Source of the DNA: Nephrotoma appendiculata
Lineage: Eukaryota > Arthropoda > Insecta > Diptera > Tipulidae
DNA: 64,000 bases
Assembly (NCBI GenBank): GCA_947310385.1
Contig: OX371225.1
Location: 299,150,370-299,214,369 of the forward strand
Direction of reading: 5' to 3'
Shown here: in pieces, positions 36,450 to 48,190 of the stretch
Layout of the letters: every line of letters begins with the position of its first letter
Position numbering within the stretch: position 1 is the first letter of the stretch
Notes under the pieces: model-generated
Told to the model about the DNA's origin: nothing
The model's database searches: none
The model's input: the letters and a program-made list of their open reading frames with translations, nothing else
Program-made: the position numbers and the translations under genes

Positions 36450-38115
36450 AAAAGAACAAGAGATTAATAACTCAATGCAAGAAATACCAAGACCATGATG
36501 ATAACCAAAGATACTGTGGGTGGGATATTAAGAAACGCTGCACAGTTAGCCGAAGAGAGTGCACAGTAGCAGTACAACTGCAAACATGAAACGCTAGAGG
36601 TTGATCTACTGTAATTTTTAAGCAAAATATCAAACATTACAAAGAGCACATAAAAAGTAAAAACCCATTAAAACTGAATCAATCAATTATAGGTATTTTA
36701 GAGGACTACACGAGCATCGAAAACAGTAAAGGACTATCATCTGACCTCTCACCTGTGGCCATGACTCTGAGTACAATGATAAGAAAAAGAAAACTTCCCT
36801 AAATAAACAAACAATAAAACCCATCGGCGTCTACCAATTAGAACAGCGACGCAGCTGGAAGATGAACTACAAACATCAAATAATACTATCCAACAAGCAG
36901 CATGATAAAGTTAACCTATTCCTCATATCAACTCGTTAAGTAACATAACTAACCACTTGAGGTCAAAGAACTAGTCAGAGAGAAACCTGTCATCAGACTC
37001 GTGCTACACAACTAAAAATATTTCTCTCTTAACTAAAGTATGACGATTACACACTATGAAAAGCAACGAACGGTTTAAAAAGCGCCAAAATGCCAATCAA
37101 CATCGATAACGGGTCCCGGGTTAAAAGTGACAAGCAAAAGTTTCTCTATTTGCTGGCCATTCAGGAGAGACTTTCCAACCGTTACCGAGACGAACGGCAA
37201 ATAAAATTACAACAGCCACGAACAACACAGATCGGTCTTAAATGTAACTTTTTGGAATTCAAAAATGAAGTCAATAATAATTTAAGCACCAGAAAAGCTC
37301 CAGGTAATGTGACCTAGTTACAGAGCAAACTGTAAAAGCCATTCCCGAGAACGGCTTGCTCAAGTTCAAATAATCAACGAAGCATTCAGACAAAAATATG
37401 TTGAGCGTGAATGGATGATGGCTGATGTAATTATGATTCCTAAACAAATTGATAAAAATCTTTAAAAACCGACATCTTTACTTCCTCCGGTCATATCAAA
37501 AATATTTGAAAAACTGCCGCCCAAGAGGGTCTCATCTATAATAGAATAGAGATGCTTAATTTCACCACACTAATTTGAATTAACAAAAAAATCAATCTAC
37601 TTTCGACAAAGTTTGGCAAAAAGAGCTTGAATTAAAACTGAATTGAGTACCTGTCTAAACAATTTTACAAAACTCCTAATTCTACATTGCATTGATCGAT
37701 ACTTTCGAGTCAAATTTGAAAACTAGTACTCTGAAGAAAAAAGAAGAGATTAACATAATTTTCATGCTACTACTTGAACATTTGCAGTCGAAAAAAAAAT
37801 ATTGCAAGCATAGTATTGGGTAACTGGACTAAAAAATGGTGCATCTTATTAAATGAAGACAAATCATTTTTTGTTAACTTTACAAACCAAAGTGTAAAAT
37901 GGATTCCCGCAGTTCATAAGTCAAATCAAATTTCATATACAAATACCTTGAAATGATCTTGTTAAGGTACGATAGAAAGAGCATCTAAAAGGAAAAGAGA
38001 GAGCTAAAACATCTTAGAGCTAAACATCAATTATAGGAAACTGTACAAGCCATGGATAGCAATTCTGAGCAGCGGAAAACCATATCAAATATAAATAAAC
38101 ATCAATTAGCGTGGT
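36450..38115 (+). pseudogene. Jockey-clade LINE fossil (endonuclease end to reverse transcriptase)
   Basis: In order on the plus strand: SSDLSPVAMTLS (end of endonuclease, about 36740), LEDELQTSNNTIQQAA (about 36860), KATNGLKSAKMPINIDNGSR (37055-37110), LSTRKAPG (about 37290), ADVIMIPKQ (about 37425), SLLPPVISKIFEKL (about 37475), then TKKWCILLNEDKSFFVNFT (37815-37885) and KHLRAKH. This is the standard Jockey ORF2 order: SSDHSPVxxTLS, NxxIQxAAW, RKAPG, ..IMIPKPGK.., SLLPxLSKxFExL and WxxKWRIKINExKS. Frequent stops and frameshifts, and loss of the YADD block, make it an old copy. A satellite begins directly after it. Confidence 0.8.
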
Positions 38116-38145
38116 AAAAATAATATTAAGAAAACAATTTATAAC

Positions 38146-39325
38146 AGTAAAGTAGTAGTAGTAACATAGTGACATAGTAACATCGAAACATAATAACAAA
38201 GTAACATAGTAACATTGTAAATAGTAACATAGTAAGTAGTAACATAGTAGCATAGTAACAGTAACATACTAAAATAGTAGCATAGTATCATGGTAGCATA
38301 GTAAAATAGTAACATCATAAAATAGTAACATATACTAACATAGTTAAATCATAGAATAAGTACGTAAGAATGATAATTTTCTTGTATTAAAATGGCATTA
38401 GGAATATGGCATTAGGTGTACTGGTTGTATAATTGCTAACGCAGTACGAGACAACGATATATTTTGGATTGTTTGCCTTTCCTTGTTACAAAATATTGAA
38501 AACAAGAAAAAAACGTTCGTATTTTTTTTTAGCTCGACTATATAGTAAACGAGAACTTTGAATGAAAGAAACAATAACAAAAAAACACAATGTGACAATA
38601 ACCCGACAGTATGGTCTATTTTCAATATTGTGTAACAAGGAAAGGCAAACAATTCAAAATATATCGTTGTCTCGTACTGCGTTAGCATTGATACAACCAG
38701 TACACAGTTATATGCCTAATGCCATTTTAATGCAAGAAAATTATCATTCTTACGTACTTATTCTATGGTTAAATGGTAAAATATTAACACAGTAAAATAG
38801 TAACATAGTTACATACTATCATAGTCATATAATAATATAATAACATAGTATTATGGTAACATGGTAACATAGTAACATAATAATATAGTAACATAGTAAC
38901 AAAGTAATATAAAACATAGTAACGTAATAATATATAGCAACATAGTAACATAGGCACGTATTATCAGTGACATAGTAATATAGTAACAGAGTCATAGAGT
39001 AAATAGTAACATAATAACATGGTAGCATAGTAACAGTAACATGCTAAAATATTAACATAATATCATGCAACATAGTAACATTGTAACATGATAACGTAGT
39101 AAAATAGTAACATGATAAAATAGTAACATAGTAACATACTAACATAGTTAAAGTGTAAAATAGTAACATAGTAGCATAGTAACATAGGATCATGGTAACA
39201 TAGAAACACAGTAACATGTATCATAGTAACTTAATAATATAGTAACATAGTACATAGTAACGTAGTAACAGTAACATAGTAACATAGAAACATAGTAACA
39301 TAGTAACGTAGAAACATAGAAAGAA
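38146..39325. repeat. AACATAGT satellite (8-bp unit) with an inserted foldback element
   Basis: Irregular array of AACATAGT and variants (AACATAAT, AACATGGT, GTAGCATAGT) from about 38146 to 38343 and from about 38773 to 39325. Because the unit is not a multiple of three, minus frames read as Tyr/Cys/Leu-rich peptides (CYYVTML-like) that are not genes. Confidence 0.85.
38344..38772. mobile_element. 421-bp foldback element flanked by TTAA
   Basis: TTAA at 38344-38347 and 38769-38772 bracket a near-complete palindrome. The left arm (38350 to about 38510, starting CATAGAATAAGTACGTAAGA) is the reverse complement of the right arm (about 38615-38767), with a few substitutions and small indels, around a ~100-bp AT-rich centre. 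TTAA target duplication is typical of piggyBac-type transposons; the class is inferred. It carries no coding capacity: the two opposite frames within it are reflections of the palindrome. Confidence 0.75.
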
Positions 39326-39985
39326 ATACAATAAAAAATTGGAGTTGACTAACAGCAGCATTGCTGACCAACAAAAATGTGGAAGGGAATATCATAGGAA
39401 AATTGCAAATTGCCAGTACTGTCACAAGAAAATCAATGTTGTTAGTGTGTTGAAGTGGATTGAAGTTCCCGAAAATAAATTAGATCATCTAAAATAAGGA
39501 ATCTTCCAATACGGTTGACTACCAGGACTAATTAATAACAATGTCCACCAGGTCTGAAATCGCAGGATTACTAATTTATCGTTCTGAGTTGACATGCTTT
39601 TTGCCATATGAAACTAACACAACTTTAACATCAAAACCGCAGAGTTTCAAGCAATAAATGTCATCTAACATCTAAGACTGTGTTTGTAGCTTCTCTAGAG
39701 CCCAGACGGATTGATTGTCCAGGATAAAACTTCATACTTAAGCTTTTCTCATCCCAAGAAATCCCAATTTTTTTGGCTGAAATTGGTCCACCGGAAGTGG
39801 CAACCTTCATAGGATCTTATTCGTTTTTTGCAAATATTTTGAAAATTATTTGGTATTTTTTAAATTCAAACCGAGCAAACAGGCCTACCTGCAGAGACAT
39901 TTAAATTGTTTTTTACTTTCCAAATTTTTCGTACAGTTCGCTAGTTTTATAGTTTAATCCGAACAAACAGTGCGCTGTCAAAAAA
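39326..39985. repeat. Inverted copy of the 16.6-kb repeat family and fragment of another repeat
   Basis: 39700-39850 matches the 16.6-17.2 kb unit in reverse orientation (AGACGGATTGATTG, AAACTTCATA, GAAATCCCAATTT, GGTCCACCGGAAGTGGCAAC). From about 39930, TTTAATCCGAACAAACAGTG and CGCTGTCAAAAAA begin the repeat family that continues after the mariner-like insertion. No gene is seen. Confidence 0.5.
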
Positions 39986-39989
39986 TATA

Positions 39990-41130
39990 GGGTGGGCCAT
40001 CTGTTGGTTTGTTTTTAAATCATTGGCTATGGCAAGTCGTTTTTGAAAGATTTGCTTAAAATTTTGACAGTTCGTCAGTATGATTACAGACTATAAAATT
40101 AAATTTTTCATTTGAACTAAAAAATGAAAACAAAACAAATTTCTGATAATTCCAATGTCATCGTTGAATCTATGATTTTTCGTTGAACTGCGTATACGTA
40201 TTCGCAAAAACACAAAATATGTTTGATTGTATGCGGCTTTTTACAGAAAACTAAATCTCAGTTGAAATTTTTATGTTTACATATAATGAAATATCTCTTT
40301 TAGGTTGTCTCTGGTATGATATTCCGCGTTAAGAAACAATCACGTGTTCGCTTGAGGAGCGTTTCGAAATATTAGAAAATTATTTTCAAAATCAGTGTTG
40401 TGTAGCCGAAACCATGAGAATTTTGATCGTGAAAGAGAACCAAGCGAAACCGCTGTAATGAAATTTATGAAGAAAGTTCGTAAGAAAGGCTTGCTATTGG
40501 ATGACAAAAGTGGTCCCCGAGCTTAGGCGCCAGAGTATATTGCGGCTATGGTCCATAGTGTAGGGTAGAATCCACCGATCTCAACTCGACGCCGATCAAA
40601 GCAACTGACCATCTGTGTATTCGCCTACAAAGTATAGATGACTCAGCAGTTGAAGGCAAATGACCACTTGCTTCGATATCTCTCTTTTACTTTGAAAACG
40701 CTGCAGGAAACGCCGTTACTCTCTATGGCAACTTTTTATGGCCTTAAATCGACGTTATGAATGACAATCGATCTCTTGCGCGTCAAATTGAACAACCGAA
40801 TAATCAGCTGTTTTGGAGATGTCAATTGGCCTCCGCGGAGCTGCGATTTGACCCCGATGGACTTTTTTGTGTGAAGTTTCGTTAAGGATAGATGTTATGC
40901 GGATAATCCAGAGAGATGCCCAGCTTTAAAACATAACATTGCAATAGTTATTCGCGAAAAAGTTGTTAAAACTGAACTCACGGGATGCCTTACTGTAAGG
41001 CCAGCAGAGGCAGCCTAATGAATGAAATTGTTTTTCATCCAACCTACACAATAAAAAAAAAGTTTCAACAAAATAAAGGAGTAAACTCATTTTACAGCGT
41101 TTTTAAATACGTTTTAAATGGTCCACCCAT
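39990..41130 (+). mobile_element. mariner-like transposon, full length but decayed
   Basis: Terminal inverted repeats GGGTGGGCCAT (39990-40000) and ATGGTCCACCCAT (41118-41130) bound an ~1.14-kb element. The transposase reads ERFEILENYFQNQCCVAETM (about 40355-40415), SETAVMKFMKKVRKKGLLLD, VKLNNRIISCFGDVNW, PPRSCDLTPMDFFV and DRCYADNPERCPALKHNIA, a Tc1/mariner-related enzyme with the LTPxDFFLWG ... YADNP C-terminus. Several in-frame stops and frameshifts, and no clear first and second Asp blocks, make it inactive. It sits inside a repeat whose halves continue on both sides. Confidence 0.8.
40330..41020 (+). pseudogene. mariner-like transposase pseudogene
   Basis: Coding part of the element at 39990-41130. 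The N-terminal helix-turn-helix-like segment and C-terminal segment are readable in alternating frames, with stops near 40527 and 40567. Expected length for the family is about 350 residues; the ~690 bp kept here would give about 230, so internal sequence is missing. Confidence 0.7.
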
Positions 41131-42132
41131 TACTATGTGATTTTTATTCAACCTGTTTTTCTTTGTGAGCTGTGCTTACACCGGGTCTATTTTTTAATTC
41201 AACTCGAGCACGCAGACTTGCTCTGGGTATTATACAGAGCAAACGTTGTGCTGCGCCAAATGAACGGCTGTGCATAGAGTAATAATTTGATTTTTTCTTT
41301 GCATACTCTTCCTATACTGACATTCATTTGAGAGTAAATATGGAGAACCGAGTATACGCAGTTCACAAATAAAAAAAAAGTTTGCAGAGTAAAATTACTC
41401 AGGTTGCACTGTATGCACACTTCATTTTGACTCTACACAACCTTTGCTCGTTGTACAATACACTGGGGGTCTATTATGAAATTTTCGACGCGCGTATATT
41501 TTTCGACAACGTCGACAGTCGACAACGTCGAAAATCGCTATTATGAATTTTTTTTTCGATGATGTCGAAAAATGAAATTAATTATTTTTTATATGAAAAT
41601 TTAAATTAATTATTTTTTATTAAATTTAAATTAATTACTTAATTTTTATTAATTAAAATTTTATAAGTTTAAATTATTAATTAATTTTTACTAACAAACT
41701 TTTTTTATATCTCAACACAACACTTTTCTTTTATGTACTCGACACCTCAAGAGCTGTCGTAAAATAGTCGACGTTATCTAAAAAAAACGCGTCGAGTATT
41801 TCATAATACCAAATTTTCGACAACGTCGAAAAAAAAACGCGGTCGAAAATTTCATAATACCAAATTTTCGACCACGTCGAAAAAAATACGCGCGTCGAAA
41901 ATTTCATAATAGACCCCCTGGTTTTCTCTGCTCGCTCGGGATGTATTATAAAACAGACCCAGGGACATTCATTTCAAAGTAAAATATAAAGAACGCAGCA
42001 GTATACATGGTGTAAGCAGAGTTCTCAAATAGAAACGCAGTGTACAGAGTAAATTTACTCCGGTTGAATAAAAAACACTGACAACTTTTTTGACAGCGCT
42101 CTGTATGCTCGTATTGAATTAAAAAATAAATC
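41131..42132. repeat. Inverted-repeat family (family X) hosting two insertions
   Basis: GGTCTATTTTTTAATTCAAC followed by TCGAGCACGCAG (41184-41215) is the inverted relative of 42095-42132 (CTGTATGCTCGTATTGAATT, then AAAAAATAAATCC). Internal phrases (GAGTAAAATTACTCAGGTTG / GAGTAAATTTACTCCGGTTG, at about 41389 and 42046) recur in direct orientation. The segment just left of the mariner-like element (39950-39985) and just right of it (41134-41180) join into a continuous match to 42050-42132 in reverse. A short copy of the end also lies at about 56370-56400. Confidence 0.55.
41466..41917. mobile_element. 452-bp MITE with ~50-bp terminal inverted repeats
   Basis: The left end GGGGTCTATTATGAAATTTT plus the following CGACGCGCGTAT matches the right end in reverse for about 50 bp, with only a few mismatches. 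CTG flanks both ends (41463-41465 and 41918-41920), a possible 3-bp target duplication. The interior is AT-only apart from repeated CGACAACGTCGA palindromes and has no coding capacity. A 3-bp duplication with GGG ends suggests PIF/Harbinger-like mobilisation, tentatively. Confidence 0.8.
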
Positions 42133-45100
42133 CATTGATTTTAGTGGTATTTTTGAGAGACCTAATTAGGGATAGGTTCAAAATTTATTCGACAAACCAC
42201 AAACAAAAGGTATACATTCTTTACGAACAGTGTTTAATTGAGAACAAGGATATCTCAGAAGAACAATCATAAATCAGAAGATGGTTTTTTTGTTTGTTTA
42301 TCGAATAAATTTTGAATCTTCCCCAAGTATGCCATCCAACCAATATTTATATAACAAGTAAGAGTAGTTTGATATTTATACGGGTGTTCTGATCAATGAA
42401 ACGAAAAACATGCCTGTAAAGTTGCAACATATGGAAAAAGATGTTGTACATAAACACTATTCATAGTGACAGAAGTAGTACCCCAAGACAACTAACATCT
42501 GATGGACTCTAAGCTTGCAAATGTCATTCGTCCGACTTTGCCAGCATCCTGTTTCTCTAAGATCAGGTAGGTGTGTGTATTTTAAAATAATGTTAAAACA
42601 AATTAAGGCGGTTCAACAGATTTATTCGGTTTGCTAAGGGGAATACCTTCTAATTGTATTTGCAATTACTTATTGTTAAATGTACTGCACTTACAGCCGC
42701 TTAGAAGGTTGCACATAAATAATAATTTGCTACCCGATATTGTTACACAAAGTTTACGAAACACTGACAAAAAGTTTGTAACACAGACTGAAATACCTTG
42801 TGGCTTATTTTTTGTGCTTGTTTACAAAGTAAATTACATATATATTTCGTAATGTACGTAACGTATAAAAATTGCATGTTCATTTTCATTTTTCATGTAT
42901 AATTTTATTATACGATTCGTAAAACTATACACAAGTTACAACCGCTTCTAATGGAGTGAAAGATATTTGTGGGAAGCATAATATACATGAAGGATACAGT
43001 ATGTGGTGTACTAACGTTCGCGCATCAATTTGGACTAGGGTATGAGCTTGAATCGGTTTGACGGCTATTTTTATATAACCGGTAATAACCACGCAATATT
43101 TATTGTGTTTGCCAATTAGTCTAACAAATTATTTGAAATAGATATTGAGTTTCATGTACAGGATGGGAATGCATTGCGATAGCGATGTATGTAAGCATTT
43201 GTACAATACATGTCGAATGAACAGTTCAACATCGTGCACAGAATGTATTATAGCATTAACAACTTCATTCTGTTTGTGGTCATATAAATCGAATAGGTAG
43301 GTCATAAAAATTTAAAATCTTGTTATCTTAATACCAGCAATACATATCAGTATACATTTTGATTACCCTGTTTGGACTATTATACTTATGTGATTTAATT
43401 ATGGGGTTTACTACTGATTTAACAACAATGTGTCGTTGAAATGTATAGTTATAGCAAGATACAGATTCGATACAATGCAAAAGTGACCAACGTACACAGA
43501 GATGGGGGATACATTTATTATGTACTTGATTTGATTTAGAAACTACTATAATACTGAATAAATTTAAACCATACTAATCTAGGGTTTACAGTCTAGTAAA
43601 ATTACAAATTTTATTTAAAAATAATAATTAAAAATTAAATATGACAAATTTTGAATAATGCATCTAGATAAATTTAGATATAGAAATAATAATAAATTTT
43701 CCAAAAATTTGCAATAACAACAACAACAAATTATCTGATCACCATATACAAATTTTTGTTGCTGTGTTCATTACTGGATAAATTATGGCATAAGAAAGCA
43801 TAAATAAATAATTTATTATGACAGTTTAATGATATATCGAATTTCCTGGTGGGATGGATTCCCCTTATATAGAGTTAGTTGATTATTGTTCGAGGAAAAG
43901 CTCTTGAGCAATTTATTCGTTTAATCGATGGTTTATGTTAGCATAAAGTATTAGTTGTACACCATATATACAATCGAGTTAACTTTATGGATATCTCAAT
44001 TGCTAGTTAGTACTTTCGTCGCTAAGTCCGATCGGAATTTTAAAATTATGTATACTGTACAGGCTATAGTTATTTGTGGCAGTTAGGTAGGTAGTAAGTA
44101 GTATTTACCAATTCGATTTACAAGCTAAATTTTTTATCATTGGCTTCCAACTTAATTCTATTTTTGCAAGGTAGATACGTTTCAAACTTCACCGAGTAAT
44201 TAAAAATCGTGTAAAAAAAGACATTTCGCCTAAGTTAAAATAATAGATATGTTCCAAAAGGCGTTTTTCTTTACAAATGAATAAGTTTTGGATAATTATA
44301 TTTTTCTGAAAGAATTTTTCCTTAGAAAATTTTCAAGTCCAAAACATTTATAAATCCTTTTATGATTTTATGGTCGCATTTGTGGTTACTTTCATACAGA
44401 ATCATTTTGTCTACTAAACGTTGAACTTTCGCTTCATGTTTTTCTTCTCTTTTAAAGACATTTTCTGATGAAAGAGTTCGGCTAACCATAAATTTTGAAC
44501 TGCTTCATTGTGAAATAGCCTTGGAAAAAATGGTATTCTAAGAATTCAAAAATTAGTACTGTTTTCCTAGTGCGATCACTAATGAATTTCATTTCCAGTT
44601 AGAATTATTTTTTCAATCAATTCATCAAAACCTAAAACTTACACACAACTTGGCCAACCAGCTTTCAACAAGCAGGTACACGATTTTATTTCAGAAAGGA
44701 ATTGCGTACACAATATATTTTTACATATTGCTGCCACCAATCACAAGTTCGTGCAAGTGTTCTTGGATCTCTTACCCATGAAAGACCTGTTTCATTTGTA
44801 TTAAATACTTCATTGATATCGTAGATTCATTCTCAATTAATTGGACCAGCTCCGCTGAATACTCTCGGGCTATGCATTCTTCGAGCTTTACTTCAGGTTT
44901 GATCTAGAAATACATTCCTATCTAAAAATGGTATAACCAGCTGTTGTTTGCAGTGAGTTTAATTTTTTTCATAGGCGTTCCTGGTTCTAATCTTTTGATT
45001 AGTTAAAACATTTTTAACACCTCTTGTTTGATAGAATATTACCATATTCTTCTGGTATCCGTTTTAGTAGTTATCGTCAACCCGAGTGGATAGTGTAGTG

Positions 45101-45430
45101 TCTTTTGAATCCGAAGTATCTTATAGAAAGCAGTTTAGAACCGTTAGCGAATAATTACCGAATTTTCATTATTTCTTCATATTTTTTATTGTTTTTATGT
45201 TGGTCTCTTCGAAATCATTCAACATGTGATGAACTCACACGATTTTATACTTTTTATTTAGAGTATTCCAAATCTGTGCCTAAAATATTATAAAAATGTA
45301 TAACCTTTTAATTTTGTAGGATTTTAAGCTTCCCTAAACCAGCCCACACATATTTGTCATTTGGGTTATGGTTACGATATTTTCTTCAAATGTTAAGTCA
45401 TGTCTAATTAGTGTTAAATATCTCTCTACA
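42133..45430. other. Intergenic DNA, no gene supported
   Basis: AT-rich, with no recognised domains. The minus strand at 44.3-44.9 kb has faint transposase-like phrases that I did not accept (see rejected items). Confidence 0.35.
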
Positions 45431-48190
45431 ACATTTTCTGTAACCCAACCAAAGCAACATGGCAAAATATGTTGTAAAATAACAACAGACTTCTATTAAC
45501 AGAAAGTACATGATGGTGCAACATCCTGCAGCGTGTAGCAAATCACGCAACATAGTGCAATGTCAGCCAATATCACTCGATATGATGCAACATGAATTTA
45601 CGTCGAAATCATTCGAACCCTCATGAATTTTCATCAAAATAGTTCGATCCGAAAAAATTCAAAAACAGAATTATGCCTTCATCTGAGGCCACCACAAACA
45701 ATTTTTGGTAATACAAAAACTCCTTTCAGAAATCTTCATTTCAGCAAATTTCATCAAAGTTAATTGAGCTGAGAGAAATATAATGGGAATAGCGGACAGC
45801 ACTGAACAAATCCCCTAATCGAATTTTCTTGAAATCGGAGCATAGCAATTTTTATAAAAAACGTCGGATCCCCATCAGATGTTTCTTTTAATTTTTCCGA
45901 AATCAGGGCTTATCGCAATCGATTTCTGGTACTCGAAAACGCCCTTTAACAATTTTTATAAAAATCATGCGACAAAAAAATATAACGAAAGGGCCTCGGT
46001 TCAGTCGGGTCTCTCCGAAGTCCGGACGACTTCAAAATCGGTCGAGGCAGAAAGAAATGTGAAAAATGGAGTAAGGTCAATACATTCACTAGCTACTTAA
46101 TGCTACAAATTGACATTGTTATTCATAACAACCAACATTTTGTAAAAGACGCGATTAACCGTAACGTAACCAACGCAACATGATGATACACATGGCGCAA
46201 AAAGGTGCAACAACTAGCAGCATTCTACAACATGATGCAACATTGTCAAATATAACGCAATTTAGTAGAACATCACACAACGTTCCTCAACAAGATGCAA
46301 CATCGAATAACATAGTGCAACAATAACGCAGCTTTGCGCCATATGGTGCAGCATGATGGTCATTCTTTAATGAATTTTTTGAAAATCAGAACTCTTTTGT
46401 AATCATTTCCTTTCAATTTAATCATCTTGCTCACCAATTTTTATCAAAATCGTTCAAGCCAAATAAAACATTAAAAGAAAACCCCAAGCCTAACCAAGAA
46501 CTCTTTTGAACAAAGCCCATCGTAATCGATTCCTGGAACTCGAAACCATTCCTCATCAACTTTTAAAAAAATCGACCGAGTGATATTTTTTCATAAAATG
46601 AGGCCCGAACCCGACGACTACTCAAAGGATCATTTCAAAATAAGAATTAATCGCAAACCATTCTTTACACCGGAAATCGCTATCACTGCAAATTTTTATC
46701 AAAATCGTTTGAGCCGTAAAAAATTTAAAAAAGACATTTGATTCTCATCGAATGTCCCAATAAATGAATTATTCGGAAGATAGCACCTCTGAAGCATGAA
46801 CAGATTTTCCTAAGAGAACCACACATTGAAATGTACTCGGGTACTCGAAAACTCCACTCACCAATATTTATCAAAATCGTGGGAGCCAAAATCAGGATAA
46901 ACCATAATTGATTCCTGGCCGGAGGACACATAAATTAATTTTCCGGAAATCAGAATTTCTTACATTCATTCCCTTATAATCGAACCCCCATGAATGAGGA
47001 CCTAACGTATAATCGGTTCCTGCTACTTTAAAACCTGTCATAAACGTTAATCGAAATAGTTCGAGGATTTTTTTTTTTTCAAACAAAGGGGGCCGCCGGA
47101 AAGCTCTCTAGCCGGATTTTCCCGATCAGGGCTCAGAAACTACTTATCACTGCAATTTTTATAAAATTCGCTTGAGCCGGTTTTTTTAGAAGGATCCCTC
47201 ACTGAATGATCTATTAAACGAATTTTCCGGAATTTAGCACACATCGAAATCGATTGCTGGCATTAAAAATTGCCCTTTCATCAATTTTTATCACAATCGT
47301 GCGAAACGAAAAAATAATAGTACGGCCTCCACCAACGACTCACTAAATGAATTTTCCCGAAATCTGACTCATCGCAATCGGTTTCTAGTGCTCGAAAATT
47401 TCCCCTCAGCAATTTTTATAAATATCATGTGAGCTGATTAAAAAAATTAAAGAAAGGGATCTGGGCCCCAACGAACGACTTTCTGAACGGATTTTCAACG
47501 AAAATTAGCACTCATCACAATCAACTACTGACACTCGAAAATCATCCCTCACAAATTTTAATAAAAATAAATAATGGAACCCAAGGAAAATCGCAATTGA
47601 TTCTTTATACTTGAAGACCCACATGATGGCCTTTTCGGAAATCGTTCTCCAATAAAACGATAAGAATAAGGAGTCATCGGATTCGATTCCTGGCATTCGA
47701 ACACATCGTGATCAATTGGTATCGAAATTATAAAAAACGAAAACATAATTTTCAACATTTTTCTCTTCAACCATTTTTATCAAAATTGTGGTAAACGAAA
47801 ATAAAATAATGGAACCGGCCCCATTGCATAAATTGCAGCCTCTTACCTACCCCTACCATCAACGGATTTTCGTGCAGTTAGGAAATATCTCAATCCACTC
47901 CTGGCACGCGAAGACCCCGTCCTTACCAATTTTTATCATGAGAGGCGAAAAACTATTTCAGAAAGGAACCTGGAGTCCATTGGACGATCTTCTGATTGAA
48001 TTTTTCCGAAATCGCAACCGATTCTGACAATTGATACGAGTAACTCACTTTCACCAATTTTTATAAAAATCGTGCGCATCGAAACAATTAAAACGATGCC
48101 GCTCTGAAGAACCGCCTAAACGAATTTTCCTGAATCCAAACCCCATTGATTGCTGGTACACGAAAACCTCCTTTCAGGGGGTAATATTCA
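45430..48190. repeat. Degenerate satellite with ATTTTTATCAAAATCGT core
   Basis: Roughly twenty copies of a core close to CAATTTTTATCAAAATCGTG, each followed by variants of GAGCC and an A-rich stretch and then GAATTTTCCGAAATC. They recur about every 100-130 bp from about 45630 to 48160. Two patches (45460-45600, 46180-46350) carry a different motif, GATGCAACATAGTGCAAC. Open frames here are by-products of the repeat. Confidence 0.75.

Noticed and set aside
38398..38795. Two open frames on opposite strands with similar peptide content
   Set aside because: Both come from the arms of the same palindromic element, so the similarity is a reflection and not two genes.
38020..39425. Long Tyr/Cys/Leu-rich open frames on the minus strand
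   Set aside because: They are translations of the AACATAGT satellite; the 8-bp unit cycles through all frames without regular stops.
44340..44900. Minus-strand phrase EVFNTNETGLSW resembling a pogo/Tigger transposase
   Set aside because: Flanking segments do not follow the expected pogo domain order and contain many stops; one short match is not enough.
46725..48027. Several open frames of 60-80 codons
   Set aside because: They lie in the degenerate satellite and repeat its core motif in translation.
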